The translations under genes and the position numbers were made by a program. This document shows positions 1 to 9,421 of a stretch of 64,000 nt of DNA, piece after piece. Below the pieces are notes generated by a model. It did no database searches and was not told the DNA's origin. It saw nothing but the letters and a program-made list of their open reading frames with translations. Source of the DNA: Pelagerythrobacter rhizovicinus (GTDB lineage: Bacteria; Pseudomonadota; Alphaproteobacteria; Sphingomonadales; Sphingomonadaceae). Numbering within the stretch: position 1 is the first letter of the stretch; each line of letters begins with the position of its first letter. The stretch covers positions 372,001 to 436,000 of the forward strand of contig NZ_SDPV01000002.1 of assembly GCF_004135625.1 (NCBI RefSeq). The letters are read 5' to 3'.

Positions 1-2255
1 GCATCCACCACCGTCGCGCCGCCGGGGATGCTGACGCTGCCGGCGGAGCCGACCGCGACGATGCGGTCGCCCTCGATCACGATCGTGCCGTTGTCGATCG
101 CGCCGGCATCCTCGCCCGCCATCGTCAGGATGCGGGCGCCGGTCAGCGCGACCGTGCCGCTCGGCTTGGCGGCGCGGACGGTGCGCGCGATCGAGATGCC
201 GCTCTCGGGCGGGGTGAAGCCGGGCGCGCCTTCCGCCTGGGGCGCGCGCGGGAACATCGCCGCGGCCGTGGCGCGATAGACCGTCGGTCCCATCGACCAG
301 TAGAGCGTGTCGCCCCCGCCCGACCAGCCGATATATTCGGCGCCGCCCTTGCTGGCGCGGACCACCGGCAGGACTTTCGCCTCCTCGTCCACTTCGACCG
401 CCTGCCCGCCGGGCATCAGCGGCATGGCGAACACTTCGTAGTTCTGGCGGAAGGCGAAGAACTCGCCGTTCGGCGAGACGCGGAAGTCGCTCGCCAGCTC
501 GCCCTGCGCGTGCACGCGGCGCGCCTCGCCGTTGAGGTCGGCGGAGATGAGCTGCAGCTTGCCGCCCTCGCGGCCGAGCATGAACACCCGCTCGCCGTCG
601 GCGCCGAACTGCGGATCGCCGAGATCGCGTGCGATCAGCTCGGGCGTGCCGCCCGACACGGGCACGCGGTAGACGCCTGGGTCTTCCGAGTACTCGGGCG
701 CCGTCAGGCTGCCGCCCGCGCGCTTCTCGAACACCAGCGTGCGGCCGTCGGGCGAGAACTGCGGCACCGCGTAGTGGCCCGGCTGGCGGGTCACCGTGCG
801 CGCGTTGCGGCCATTGGCGTCGGCGACGACGATCTCGCCCAGCCCGGCGTCGGTCCAGCGCACCCAGGCAAGCTGGCGCCCGTCGCGCGACCAGGCCGGC
901 CACAGCTCCAGCGCCTCGTCCTGCTGGGTCAGGCGCCGCGGCTCACCGCCGGCAGTGTCCTTGACGTAGAGCTTGCCGAGGCTGGCGAAGACGACGCGGC
1001 CGCCATCGGGCGAGATCGCGGCGAACTTCGGCATTCTGGCGACGAAAGTATCGGGCGCCACCGGGATCGCCGGATGGGGCGCATCGGCGACGCCGCGCGT
1101 GTCGTCGATGGCGAAGGGGATCTCGCTAAGCCCGCTGCCGTCGGCGTTCACCCGGCGCAGCTTGCCGCCCGCCCAGAACACCACGCTGCGGCTGTCGGGC
1201 GTCCAGTCCATGTTGGGATAGACGCCGTAGACCGCCCATGTCTCCTGCATATCGAGGTCGAGATCGCCGTAGATCATCCGTTCCTCGCCGGTCTCCAGGT
1301 CCTTGACCCAGAGCTGCGACTGGTCCTTGTCGCGCCGCACGAAGGAAAGCAGCCTGCCGTCGGGCGACGGGTTGGGGCGGACCGAGCCGCCGTAGCCGGA
1401 GACCGCCGTGGTGACCTCGCCGGTCTTGAGGTCGTAGCGTTCGATCTCGAACATGCTCTGGGTCGAATCCTGCGCATATTCGAAGATCGGACCCGGCGTG
1501 ACGTTGCGCGTGTAGTAGATCGCGCTGCCGTCGGGCGCATAGACCGGCTCGCCCAGTTCCTTCTGGAGCTGCTCGCTCGCACGCTCGACCAGCGCCACGC
1601 CGCTGCCGCCCGAGACGTGGTAGATCCAGACTTCGCCGGTGCCCAGCGAACGCCCGGTCGTGAAATGCTTCCTCGCCGCGATGAAGCGCCCGTCGGGGCT
1701 CCAGGTCGGCTGGTTGAGCAGGCGGAACTTCTCCTTGGTGACCTGCCGCTTGTCCGACCCGTCGGCGTTCATCACCCAGATGTTGTCGCCGCCGCCCCGG
1801 TCGGAGGTGAAGGCGATCCGGCTCCCGTCGGGAGAGAAGCGCGGCTGCACTTCCCACGCCAGCCCCTCCGCGATCCGCCGGGGCGTGCCGCCGGTGATCG
1901 GCATGGTGTAGATGTCGCCGAGCAGCGCGAACGCAACGGTGCTGCCGTCGGGCGAGACGTCGACGTCCATCCATGTGCCTTCGTCGGTGCGGATCGGAAC
2001 CGGGCGGATCGTCGCCCCGAGAGGCGCGTTGACGTCCCACTTGGCCTCGTCCGCATCGGCTTCCGCGGGATCGACGGGGCTGGAGGTCACCGGCTCGCCG
2101 CTGCCTTCGGTCGGAAGCGGCCTTTCGTCGCCTTGCGAAGCATCGACCTCCTGCTCCTCCACCGGATTGGGCGAGGGCTGCGGTTCCTGGTCCTGCGCGC
2201 TGAGCGAGGTGGCGAACAGCAGGCTGGCGATGACGGATGCGACGCTGGCTTTCAT
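1..2255 (-). CDS. TolB-like beta-propeller amidohydrolase, secreted, 3' end outside window
   Basis: I translated this gene from the minus strand; it runs off the left edge, so the C-terminus is missing. It starts at ATG 2255-2253 behind GGGGAGA. The protein opens with a signal peptide (MKASVASVIASLLFATSLSAQ) and an acidic, proline-rich linker. About 600 residues of repeated PD40/WD40-like blades follow, such as SPDGSRIAF, SPDGRLLSF and VNADGSGLS. Just before the edge an amidohydrolase N-terminus begins (VALTGARILTMAGED ... GTIVIEGDRIVAVG). Propeller plus amidohydrolase is a known family of exported hydrolases of about 1000 residues; the metal-binding residues would lie beyond the window. The substrate cannot be told from sequence; peptide or imide bonds are possible. 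It is divergent from the E1 gene across about 120 bp. Confidence 0.9.
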   Translation of the reverse strand, partial: MKASVASVIASLLFATSLSAQDQEPQPSPNPVEEQEVDASQGDERPLPTEGSGEPVTSSPVDPAEADADEAKWDVNAPLGATIRPVPIRTDEGTWMDVDVSPDGSTVAFALLGDIYTMPITGGTPRRIAEGLAWEVQPRFSPDGSRIAFTSDRGGGDNIWVMNADGSDKRQVTKEKFRLLNQPTWSPDGRFIAARKHFTTGRSLGTGEVWIYHVSGGSGVALVERASEQLQKELGEPVYAPDGSAIYYTRNVTPGPIFEYAQDSTQSMFEIERYDLKTGEVTTAVSGYGGSVRPNPSPDGRLLSFVRRDKDQSQLWVKDLETGEERMIYGDLDLDMQETWAVYGVYPNMDWTPDSRSVVFWAGGKLRRVNADGSGLSEIPFAIDDTRGVADAPHPAIPVAPDTFVARMPKFAAISPDGGRVVFASLGKLYVKDTAGGEPRRLTQQDEALELWPAWSRDGRQLAWVRWTDAGLGEIVVADANGRNARTVTRQPGHYAVPQFSPDGRTLVFEKRAGGSLTAPEYSEDPGVYRVPVSGGTPELIARDLGDPQFGADGERVFMLGREGGKLQLISADLNGEARRVHAQGELASDFRVSPNGEFFAFRQNYEVFAMPLMPGGQAVEVDEEAKVLPVVRASKGGAEYIGWSGGGDTLYWSMGPTVYRATAAAMFPRAPQAEGAPGFTPPESGISIARTVRAAKPSGTVALTGARILTMAGEDAGAIDNGTIVIEGDRIVAVGSAGSVSIPGGATVVD

Positions 2256-2374
2256 ATGATCTGTCTCCCCTGGGAAAGCAGGCGTTCTATGCAAGCCGGT
2301 GCGCCGCGTCCATGCCGCCGGTCGATCGATTTCGCACCCTTTCCTTTTGCGCCGGACAGTCTAGCAACCGCGCA

Positions 2375-4564
2375 ATGGATCGGGCGACAATCGTTCACGA
2401 GAACTTCCTCCGCCGCGTGGCGCAGGGCGACCTGCCGCCGGGCGCGGAGCCGCACGGACCGCTCGGCCGCGAGGCGGCGGTCCAGCTCTACCGCTCGGGC
2501 TGCCTCACCCGCGCGCTCGACATCGTGAGCCGGCGGATGCAGGCGGCGGGCGAGGGATTTTACACGATCGGCTCGTCCGGCCACGAGGGCATGGCCGCGG
2601 TCGCCGCGGCGCTGCGGCCGACCGACATGGCCTTCCTCCACTACCGCGACGCCGCCTTCCAGATCGAGCGCGCGAACCAGGTGCCGGGCCAGTCGATCCT
2701 GTGGGACATGCTGCTGAGCTTCGCCTGCTCGCGCGAGGACCCGATCTCCGGCGGGCGGCACAAGGTGCTCGGCTCCAAGGCGCTCAACATTCCGCCGCAG
2801 ACCTCGACCATTGCCAGCCATCTGCCAAAGGCCGTCGGCGCGGCGTACTCCGTGGGGCTGACCAAGCGCGTGAAGCCCGAGCATCAGGCCCTCCCCGACG
2901 ATGCCATCGTCATGTGCAGCTTCGGCGACGCCAGCGCCAACCACTCCACCGCGCAGGGGGCGATCAACTCGAGCTGCTGGACCGCGTTCCAGAAGATTCC
3001 GATGCCGGTGCTGTGGGTCTGCGAGGACAACGGGATCGGCATCTCGACCAGGACCCCGAGCGGCTGGATCGCGGCCAACTTCGCGCACCGCCCGGGCCTC
3101 GGCTATTTCGCCTGCGACGGGCTCGACATCTACGACACTTACGCCACCGCGCGCGCCGCCGCCGAATTCGTCCGCACGCGGCGCAAGCCCGCCTTCCTCC
3201 ACCTGCGCACGGTGCGGCTCTACGGCCATGCCGGGGCCGACATGCCGACGACCTACATGGCGAAGCACGAGGTCGAGGCCGAGGAGGCGAACGATCCGCT
3301 GCTCCATTCGGTGCGGCTGCTCGGCGAAGCCGGCGCGCTCGAGCGCGAGGAGGCGCTGGCGATCTACCAGGAGACGCTCGAGCGGGTCGAGCGCGTGCGG
3401 GCGGAAGCGGTGACGCGGCCGCGGCTGAAGACCGCCTCCGAGGTCATGGCCAGCCTGATCCCGCCGAAGCGCGAGAATGCACCCAGCAACGGCCCTTCCG
3501 CCGAAGCGCGCGAGGCCGCGTTCGGCGCCGAGCTCAAGGCGATGGAAAGCCCGCAGATCATGAGCCGCCTGATCAACTGGGCGCTCACCGACCTGATGCT
3601 CGAGCACCGCGAGATCGCGCTGATGGGGGAGGACGTCTGCGCCAAGGGCGGCGTCTACGGCGTGACGCAGAAGCTGGGCCAGCGCTTCGGCCGCGCGCGG
3701 GTGATCGATACGCTGCTCGACGAGCAATCGATCCTAGGCCTCGGGCTCGGCATGGCGCAGAACGGGTTCCTGCCGATCCCCGAGATCCAGTTCCTCGCCT
3801 ACTACCATAACGCCGAGGACCAGATCCGCGGCGAAGGCGCGACGCTGCCGTTCTTCTCGAACGGGCAGTACAGCAATCCGATGGTGCTGCGGATCGCCGG
3901 GCTCGGCTATCAGAAGGGCTTCGGCGGGCACTTCCACAACGACAACAGCTTCGCCGCCCTGCGCGATGTGCCGGGGGTGATCCTCTGCTGTCCCTCGAAC
4001 GGCGCCGACGCCGCGAAACTCCTGCGTGAATGCGTGCGGCTGGCGCGCGAGGAGCAGCGGCTGGTCGTGTTCCTCGAGCCGATCGCGCTCTATCCCATGC
4101 GCGACCTGCACGAGCCGGGCGATGCACTGTGGCTGCGGCACTATCCCGAGCCTTCCGAGCGGATCGGCTTCGGCGAAGTGACCTCACATGGCGATGGCCG
4201 CGATCTGGCGATCGTCAGCTACGCCAACGGGCTGCACCTTTCGCTCCAGGCGCAGAAGCGGCTGGCCGGGGAGGGGATCGCGGTGCGGGTGATCGACCTC
4301 CACTGGCTCAACCCGCTGCCCGAGGAGGCTCTGCTGGAGGCGCTCGGCGACGCGGAGCGCGTGCTGGTGGTCGATGAAACCCGCCGCACCGGCGGTCTGG
4401 CAGAGGCGCTGATGACGCTGCTGACCGAGCGCACCGGCAAGCCGCAGGCCCGCTATGTCGCGGAGGACAGCTTCATCCCGACCGGCCCCGCCTATGCCGC
4501 GACGATGCCGAGCGTGGACGGCATCGTCGAAGCCGCGCGCGCGCTCGCAGGAGGCAAGGCATGA
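2375..4564 (+). CDS. Fused alpha+beta E1 subunit of a branched-chain-type 2-oxoacid dehydrogenase
   Basis: 729 residues from ATG 2375. The frame stays open back to 2237, but that extension overlaps the divergent gene's start and does not look like coding sequence. The N-terminal half is a thiamine-diphosphate E1-alpha domain with the split TPP motif (FGDASAN ... WVCEDNG), ending near residue 365. A linker follows, then an E1-beta domain (ALMGEDVCAKGGVYGVTQKL, LLDEQSILGLGLGMA) and a transketolase C-terminal domain (VLVVDETRRTGGLAEAL). The family decarboxylates 2-oxoacids and passes the acyl group to a lipoyl E2. Alpha and beta are usually separate genes; fused forms are known. No E2 or E3 gene lies nearby, so the partner is elsewhere or absent. 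The stop overlaps the next start (ATGA). Confidence 0.88.
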   Translation: MDRATIVHENFLRRVAQGDLPPGAEPHGPLGREAAVQLYRSGCLTRALDIVSRRMQAAGEGFYTIGSSGHEGMAAVAAALRPTDMAFLHYRDAAFQIERANQVPGQSILWDMLLSFACSREDPISGGRHKVLGSKALNIPPQTSTIASHLPKAVGAAYSVGLTKRVKPEHQALPDDAIVMCSFGDASANHSTAQGAINSSCWTAFQKIPMPVLWVCEDNGIGISTRTPSGWIAANFAHRPGLGYFACDGLDIYDTYATARAAAEFVRTRRKPAFLHLRTVRLYGHAGADMPTTYMAKHEVEAEEANDPLLHSVRLLGEAGALEREEALAIYQETLERVERVRAEAVTRPRLKTASEVMASLIPPKRENAPSNGPSAEAREAAFGAELKAMESPQIMSRLINWALTDLMLEHREIALMGEDVCAKGGVYGVTQKLGQRFGRARVIDTLLDEQSILGLGLGMAQNGFLPIPEIQFLAYYHNAEDQIRGEGATLPFFSNGQYSNPMVLRIAGLGYQKGFGGHFHNDNSFAALRDVPGVILCCPSNGADAAKLLRECVRLAREEQRLVVFLEPIALYPMRDLHEPGDALWLRHYPEPSERIGFGEVTSHGDGRDLAIVSYANGLHLSLQAQKRLAGEGIAVRVIDLHWLNPLPEEALLEALGDAERVLVVDETRRTGGLAEALMTLLTERTGKPQARYVAEDSFIPTGPAYAATMPSVDGIVEAARALAGGKA

Positions 4565-5604
4565 GCGGCCGGAAAACCGCCGTCGTGGTCTGCCCCGGGC
4601 GCGGGACCTACAACAAGGCGGAGCTCGGCTATCTGGGCCGGCACTTCCCCGATGCCGCCCTGCTCGCAGCGTTCGACGCGCAGCGCGCGGCGGCCGGGCA
4701 GGACACGCTTTCCGCGCTGGACGGCGCCGAGCGCTTCAGCCTCGCGCAGCACACCCGCGGCGACAACGCCTCGGGCCTGATCTACGCCGCCACGCTGGGC
4801 GACTTCCTCGCCATCGACCGCGAGCGGATCGAGGTGGTCGCCGTGACCGGCAATTCGATGGGCTGGTATTCCGCCCTCGCCTGCGCCGGCGCGGTGTCGG
4901 CGGAGGACGGGTTTACCGTCGCCAACACGATGGGCACGCTGATGCAGGAAGCGCTGATCGGCGGGCAGCTCGTCTATCCCTTCCTCGGCGACGACTGGCG
5001 CCCCGACCCGGCGCGCAAGGCCGCGCTGCTGGCCACAGTCGCCGAAATCGACACGCGGTCCGATCACACGCTGGCGCTGTCGATCGACCTCGGCGGAATG
5101 CTCGTGCTGGCGGGCGACGAAGCCGGGCTGAAGGCGTTCGAGAGCGCGGTCGAGCCGATCGACGGGCGTTTCCCGATGCGCCTCGGCAACCACGCCGCGT
5201 TCCACACGCATCTCCAGGCGCCGGTTGCCCGGCGGGGCCAGGCCGCGCTCGCGCTCGACTTGTTCGACCAGCCGGCGCTGCCGATGATCGACGGGCGCGG
5301 CGCGGTCTGGTGGCCGCGCTCGGCCGACGTGCACGCGCTGCGCGACTACACGCTCGGCGCGCAGGTCACCGAGACGTACGACTTCACCCGCGCCATCACC
5401 GTTGCCGCGCGCGAGTTCGCGCCCGACCTGTTCATCGTCACCGGCCCCGGCACCACGCTGGGCGGCGCAGTGGCGCAGTCGCTGATCCTCGCCGACTGGC
5501 GCGGAATGGGCAGCAAGGCCGACTTCAAGGCGCGGCAGGACAGCGAGCCGCTGCTCGTTTCGATGGGCATGGCCGAGCAGCGCGGGCTCGTCGCCGGTCA
5601 GTAG
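4561..5604 (+). CDS. FabD-like acyltransferase (ACP S-malonyltransferase family)
   Basis: 347 residues, translationally coupled to the E1 gene by a 4-bp ATGA overlap. It has the malonyl/acyl-transferase fold signature: a nucleophile elbow GNSMG with Ser99, a GDEAGL segment near residue 185 and a His-rich stretch NHAAFHTH (residues 210-217) that would supply the catalytic His. The normal FabD elbow reads GHSLGE; here His is replaced by Asn and the following Glu by Trp. It is therefore a divergent member, probably not the housekeeping FabD. Coupling to an E1 dehydrogenase suggests that it handles an acyl group produced by that enzyme; this is inference. The 3' end overlaps the convergent receptor gene by 7 bp. 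Confidence 0.75.
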   Translation: MSGRKTAVVVCPGRGTYNKAELGYLGRHFPDAALLAAFDAQRAAAGQDTLSALDGAERFSLAQHTRGDNASGLIYAATLGDFLAIDRERIEVVAVTGNSMGWYSALACAGAVSAEDGFTVANTMGTLMQEALIGGQLVYPFLGDDWRPDPARKAALLATVAEIDTRSDHTLALSIDLGGMLVLAGDEAGLKAFESAVEPIDGRFPMRLGNHAAFHTHLQAPVARRGQAALALDLFDQPALPMIDGRGAVWWPRSADVHALRDYTLGAQVTETYDFTRAITVAAREFAPDLFIVTGPGTTLGGAVAQSLILADWRGMGSKADFKARQDSEPLLVSMGMAEQRGLVAGQ

Positions 5605-7622
5605 CCGAAGCGGATGCCGGCCCAGACCGTGCGCGGCGCGCCGAGGTCGATTGAGCCGCCGTCGTTGCGGGTCACCACCCGCTCGTCGGTCAGGTTCTCG
5701 CCGCGCAGGACCAGCGAAAGCCCGGCGGTCAGCGGCATCTGCGCATAGGCGCCGAGCGTGGTCGCGGCGGGCAGGACGTCGGTTTCCTGATCGTCCTCGA
5801 ACTGCGCGCCGACGTGCCGCAGCGAGGCCGCAAGCATCCAGCCGGGCGCCGGCGTCCAGGCGAGCGATGCTCCGGCGGCCCAGCGCGGCGTCTGCGCCGG
5901 GCGGTTGCCGTCGAGATCGGCGGAGGGGCCGCTGCCTTCCACCTCGGCGTCGGTCCAGGCCAGCGTCCCGTCGAAGCGCACCTCGCCGCGCGTGACCGAC
6001 AGTCCGCCCTCGACCCCGCGCGAGGCGATCGCCGGAAGGTTCTGCCGCTGGCGCAAGTCCGGCGCGAGAGTGACGTTGGCGACCGCGTCCTTCACCTCGT
6101 TGTCGAACGCCGTCAGCGAAACCTCGATGCCGGGCGCGGGCGTGAGATCGAAGCCCGCCTCGTATCCCACCAGCCGCTCGTTCTCGAGCGCGGCGTTGGC
6201 CTGGGTGACCACCGGAAAGACGACGAACGGGCGATAGAGTTCGTTCAGCGTCGGCTGGCGCAGACTGCTGTAGGCCGCGGCGCGCAGGCGCAGGGCCGCG
6301 CTCAGGTCGTATGCCGCGCCGGCGCGCCAGCTCAGCGTCCAGTCCGCGCGGTCGGGCGCGACCGTGTCCTCGACCAGTACGCCGTCCGCATCCACCGCGC
6401 GGTAGAATCCGTCCGCCACCGTCGTCCGGTCGGCGCGCAGGCCGCCGGTGAGCACGAGATCGCCGAGGGACCAGTCGTCCTCCACGAACAGACCGAAATC
6501 GGTGTTCGTCCCACCCGCGCGGCGGCGCTCGGTCAGCGCGCCCGACATCGCGCTGTAGGCCTCCTCCTGCAGCTCGCCCGAGGCGCGGCGGTAGTCGATG
6601 CCGAGACGCAGCACGTGATCCTCACCCACCGGCGGCCGCAGCTCGAGCTTGCCGCCAAGACCGGTCGAAGGCGTGTTGCGCTGGTCGAGCACGCGGGTGA
6701 AGCTGGACGAGCTGATCACGACGTTCGAAAAGTTGCGCGCCTGGACGTAGCCCAGCGCCTCGAACTGCCACTCCCCGCGCCCGACGATGCGCAGGCTGGC
6801 GTCCTGCCCCTCGCTGGAGGAGTCGGCGCCCTCGAAACGCAGCGTGCGGTCGTCGCGGAACACCAGGCCCCGCGCCTGCAGCTCGATCGTCTCGCTCAGC
6901 GGCGCGACGCCGCGCAGGCCGAGAGACCAGCTATCGAACGCCGCGCGCGCGGTGGCGGGCACGCGATCCTCCGCAGGCGTCGTGAAGAAGCCCTTCCCCC
7001 GGTCCCACCGCCCGTCGGCCGCGACGAAACCGGCACCGAGGTCTTCGGCCAGACCAAGGCTCGCCTCGGTTTCCCCGCGGTCGTTGGCGAGCAGCGAGGC
7101 GCTGAGCGGAGCGAGCGCCGCCCGCTCAGCGCTTTCGAGCTCGATCCGCCCGGCGAGCGCGCCGGCGCCGAACGGCCCCGATCCGCCGCCGCGCGTCACC
7201 CGGATGGCGCCCAGCCGCTCGGGTGCCATCGCGCTCAGGGGAATGTAGCCGAAGAACGGATCGGCCATCGGCACCCCGTCGAGGAGCACCAGCGCCCGGC
7301 TCGTCGCGTTGCCGCCGAGCGCGCGCAGGGTCACGCCTTGCGCGCTGGGGTTGGAGGAACGGCTGTCGGACCGGCGGAACTGCTGGAAGCCGGCGACCGC
7401 GCCCAGGACGTCCTCGATCCGGCCCGAAGGCGCGCTGACGATCTGGTCGCGCCCGATCGTGATCGTGTCATAGGCAGGCGCGGCGGGCGTCTCGTCGAGG
7501 CCTCGGCCGAGCACGACGATCTCGGCCTCTCTCGCTCGCTCCTCCCCGAGTTCCTGGGCGGAGAGAGAGGGGGCGAGAACAAGAGGTGGAAGGACGGCGA
7601 TTGCGAGGCGGAATGACGGCAT
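5598..7622 (-). CDS. TonB-dependent outer-membrane receptor
   Basis: 674 residues when started at ATG 7622, which gives a clean signal peptide (MPSFRLAIAVLPPLVLAPSLSAQ); an upstream ATG at 7685 is in frame but would bury it. After cleavage come a TonB-box-like segment (AEIVVLGR), the plug domain (RIEDVLGAVAGFQQFRRSDSRSSN, LVLLDGVPMADPFFG) and a C-terminal beta-barrel ending in GPR-like strands and a terminal aromatic (AGIRFGY). The length fits the smaller receptor class (cobalamin/siderophore-like), but the ligand cannot be assigned. It is divergent from the flavin monooxygenase, with about 106 bp between the starts. Confidence 0.9.
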   Translation of the reverse strand: MPSFRLAIAVLPPLVLAPSLSAQELGEERAREAEIVVLGRGLDETPAAPAYDTITIGRDQIVSAPSGRIEDVLGAVAGFQQFRRSDSRSSNPSAQGVTLRALGGNATSRALVLLDGVPMADPFFGYIPLSAMAPERLGAIRVTRGGGSGPFGAGALAGRIELESAERAALAPLSASLLANDRGETEASLGLAEDLGAGFVAADGRWDRGKGFFTTPAEDRVPATARAAFDSWSLGLRGVAPLSETIELQARGLVFRDDRTLRFEGADSSSEGQDASLRIVGRGEWQFEALGYVQARNFSNVVISSSSFTRVLDQRNTPSTGLGGKLELRPPVGEDHVLRLGIDYRRASGELQEEAYSAMSGALTERRRAGGTNTDFGLFVEDDWSLGDLVLTGGLRADRTTVADGFYRAVDADGVLVEDTVAPDRADWTLSWRAGAAYDLSAALRLRAAAYSSLRQPTLNELYRPFVVFPVVTQANAALENERLVGYEAGFDLTPAPGIEVSLTAFDNEVKDAVANVTLAPDLRQRQNLPAIASRGVEGGLSVTRGEVRFDGTLAWTDAEVEGSGPSADLDGNRPAQTPRWAAGASLAWTPAPGWMLAASLRHVGAQFEDDQETDVLPAATTLGAYAQMPLTAGLSLVLRGENLTDERVVTRNDGGSIDLGAPRTVWAGIRFGY

Positions 7623-7728
7623 GGGCGAGCCCCTAGCCGATCGCGCGGGGGCAGTCAGTTTCAATCTGCCATGGGGACTCGCCATTCGCGGCGCGATGGT
7701 TTACGTTCGCGTCAAGGAGAGAGGGCCC

Positions 7729-9240
7729 ATGCTAGCAACACCACCCGATTTCGACGTGCTGATCGTCGGCGCCGGAATTTCCGGCATCGGCATGGCGGCG
7801 CACATGGAGATGATGTGTCCCGACCGCAGCTACACGGTGGTCGAGCGGCGGGAGAACCTCGGTGGAACCTGGGACCTGTTCCGCTATCCCGGCATCCGTT
7901 CGGATAGCGACATGCATACCCTCGGCTTCGTGTTCGAGCCTTGGAAGCACGAGAAATCGATCGCCGACGCGCCGGCCATCCTCGATTACCTGAACCGTAT
8001 CGTCGACGAGCGCGGCATTCGCGACAAGATCCGCCACGGCCACAAGGTCCTCTCCGCCGACTGGCGCGGAGACGAGGCGCGCTGGCACGTCACGGCCGAG
8101 CTGCCCGACGGGACGACGACGACCTTCACCGCCAGCTTCCTCTATCTCGGCTCGGGCTACTACGACTACGACGATCCCTACGACCCGGGCTTCGACTTCG
8201 GTGAATTCCAGGGGCAAGTCGTGCATCCGCAGTTCTGGCCCGAGGATCTCGCCTACGCCGGCAAGAAGGTCGTCGTGATCGGATCGGGCGCGACGGCCGT
8301 CACCATCGTGCCCGCCATGGCCGAGAAGGCGGGGCACGTGACGATGCTCCAGCGCACGCCGACCTGGATGTTCTCGCGCCCGGCGAAGGACCGGATCGCC
8401 AACTTCCTGCGCAGGATCCTGCCCGACGAGCTCGCCTACCGGATCACGCGCTGGAAGAACATCAAGCTGCAGGACATCGGCTACAAGCGTGCGCGCGAGC
8501 GGCCCGAGAAGGTCAAGGAATTCCTCCACAAGCGCATCCGCAAGATCTTCGGCGGCAGCGGCTACGACGTGGCGGACTTCACCCCGCCCTACAATCCCTG
8601 GGAACAGCGGCTCTGCCTGGTGCCCGACGACGACCTGTTCGAAGCAATCAAGCGCGGCAAGGCGGCGATCAAGACCGGCCGCATCGCGCGTTTCGTGAAG
8701 GAAGGGATCGAACTGGAAAGCGGCGAAGTTTTGCCCGCCGATATCGTCGTCACCGCCACCGGGCTCAAGCTCGCGGTGGCAGGCAAGATCGCGGTCAGCC
8801 AGGACGGCGCGCCGGTCGATTTCGCCCAGCGCTATTACTACAAGGGCTGCATGTTCTCGAACCTGCCGAACCTCGCGGTGGTGTTCGGGTACCTCAACGC
8901 GAGCTGGACGCTGCGCGCAGACCTCAATTCGGACTACGTCTGCCGCCTGCTCAACGAGATGAAGGCGAACGGCGCGGACATCGCCGTGCCGGTGCTGAGC
9001 GAAGCCGACGAAGCCGCGCTGGAGGAGGACGACATCTTCGATTTCTCCTCCGGCTACATCCAGCGGTCCAAGCACATCATGCCGAAGAACGCGGTCGATT
9101 TCCCCTGGCGGCTCAACCAGGAATACGTGCTCGACCGCAAGCGCATGGCGGAAGATCCGGTGGACGACGGCATCGTCGCCTTCCGCCGCGTCGGCGCGAA
9201 CGCGAGCGCTCCCGAAGAGCAGCTCGAGGCGGCAGAGTAA
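7729..9240 (+). CDS. FAD/NADPH-dependent Baeyer-Villiger-type monooxygenase
   Basis: 503 residues from ATG 7729, preceded by AAGGAGAG at good spacing; upstream in-frame starts at 7621 and 7696 have no such site. The N-terminus holds the FAD Rossmann motif GAGISG (14-19) and the GGTWD(L)F region. The Baeyer-Villiger fingerprint FxGxxxHxxxW is intact at residues 160-170 (F-QG-QVVH-PQF-W). A second nucleotide motif, GSGATA, follows at about 185 for NADPH. The family inserts oxygen next to ketones or oxidises sulfides and amines (EthA is a relative). Substrate unknown. It probably acts in the cytoplasm; no signal peptide is seen. Confidence 0.9.
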   Translation: MLATPPDFDVLIVGAGISGIGMAAHMEMMCPDRSYTVVERRENLGGTWDLFRYPGIRSDSDMHTLGFVFEPWKHEKSIADAPAILDYLNRIVDERGIRDKIRHGHKVLSADWRGDEARWHVTAELPDGTTTTFTASFLYLGSGYYDYDDPYDPGFDFGEFQGQVVHPQFWPEDLAYAGKKVVVIGSGATAVTIVPAMAEKAGHVTMLQRTPTWMFSRPAKDRIANFLRRILPDELAYRITRWKNIKLQDIGYKRARERPEKVKEFLHKRIRKIFGGSGYDVADFTPPYNPWEQRLCLVPDDDLFEAIKRGKAAIKTGRIARFVKEGIELESGEVLPADIVVTATGLKLAVAGKIAVSQDGAPVDFAQRYYYKGCMFSNLPNLAVVFGYLNASWTLRADLNSDYVCRLLNEMKANGADIAVPVLSEADEAALEEDDIFDFSSGYIQRSKHIMPKNAVDFPWRLNQEYVLDRKRMAEDPVDDGIVAFRRVGANASAPEEQLEAAE

Positions 9241-9384
9241 CTCTCTCCCCTTCAGGGGAGAGATACGCAGGCTTGCGAGCACAGCGAGCTAGCCGGAGTT
9301 GAGAGGGGGGCGGATCATGAATGGGGATGTTGCGCTTCCCCTCTCCCAACCCTCTCCCAACCCTCTCCCTTCATGGGGAGAGGG
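9241..9384. repeat. Intergenic palindromic repeat cluster
   Basis: Two GC-rich hairpins bracket this gap. One is CTCTCCCC-TTCA-GGGGAGAG at 9243-9262. The other is CCCTCTCCC / GGGAGAGGG at 9361-9384, preceded by tandem copies of the AACCCTCTCCC unit. No coding sequence is seen. It could act as a terminator-like or mRNA-stabilising structure after the monooxygenase, but there is no clear T tract. Such CTCTCCC/GGGAGAG repeats are common between genes in alphaproteobacteria. Confidence 0.6.
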
Positions 9385-9421
9385 CTAGCGGGCCGCACGG
9401 GCTTCGCCTAACCGTTCTCTC

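Noticed and set aside
510-2528. Long plus-strand open frame across the left-end gene
   Set aside because: It is the shadow of the minus-strand propeller amidohydrolase: the minus translation has a signal peptide and repeated SPDG blades, while the plus translation is low-complexity Arg/Ala.
2252-3727. Long minus-strand frame opposite the E1 gene
   Set aside because: High-GC shadow; no domain. The plus frame has clear TPP and transketolase motifs.
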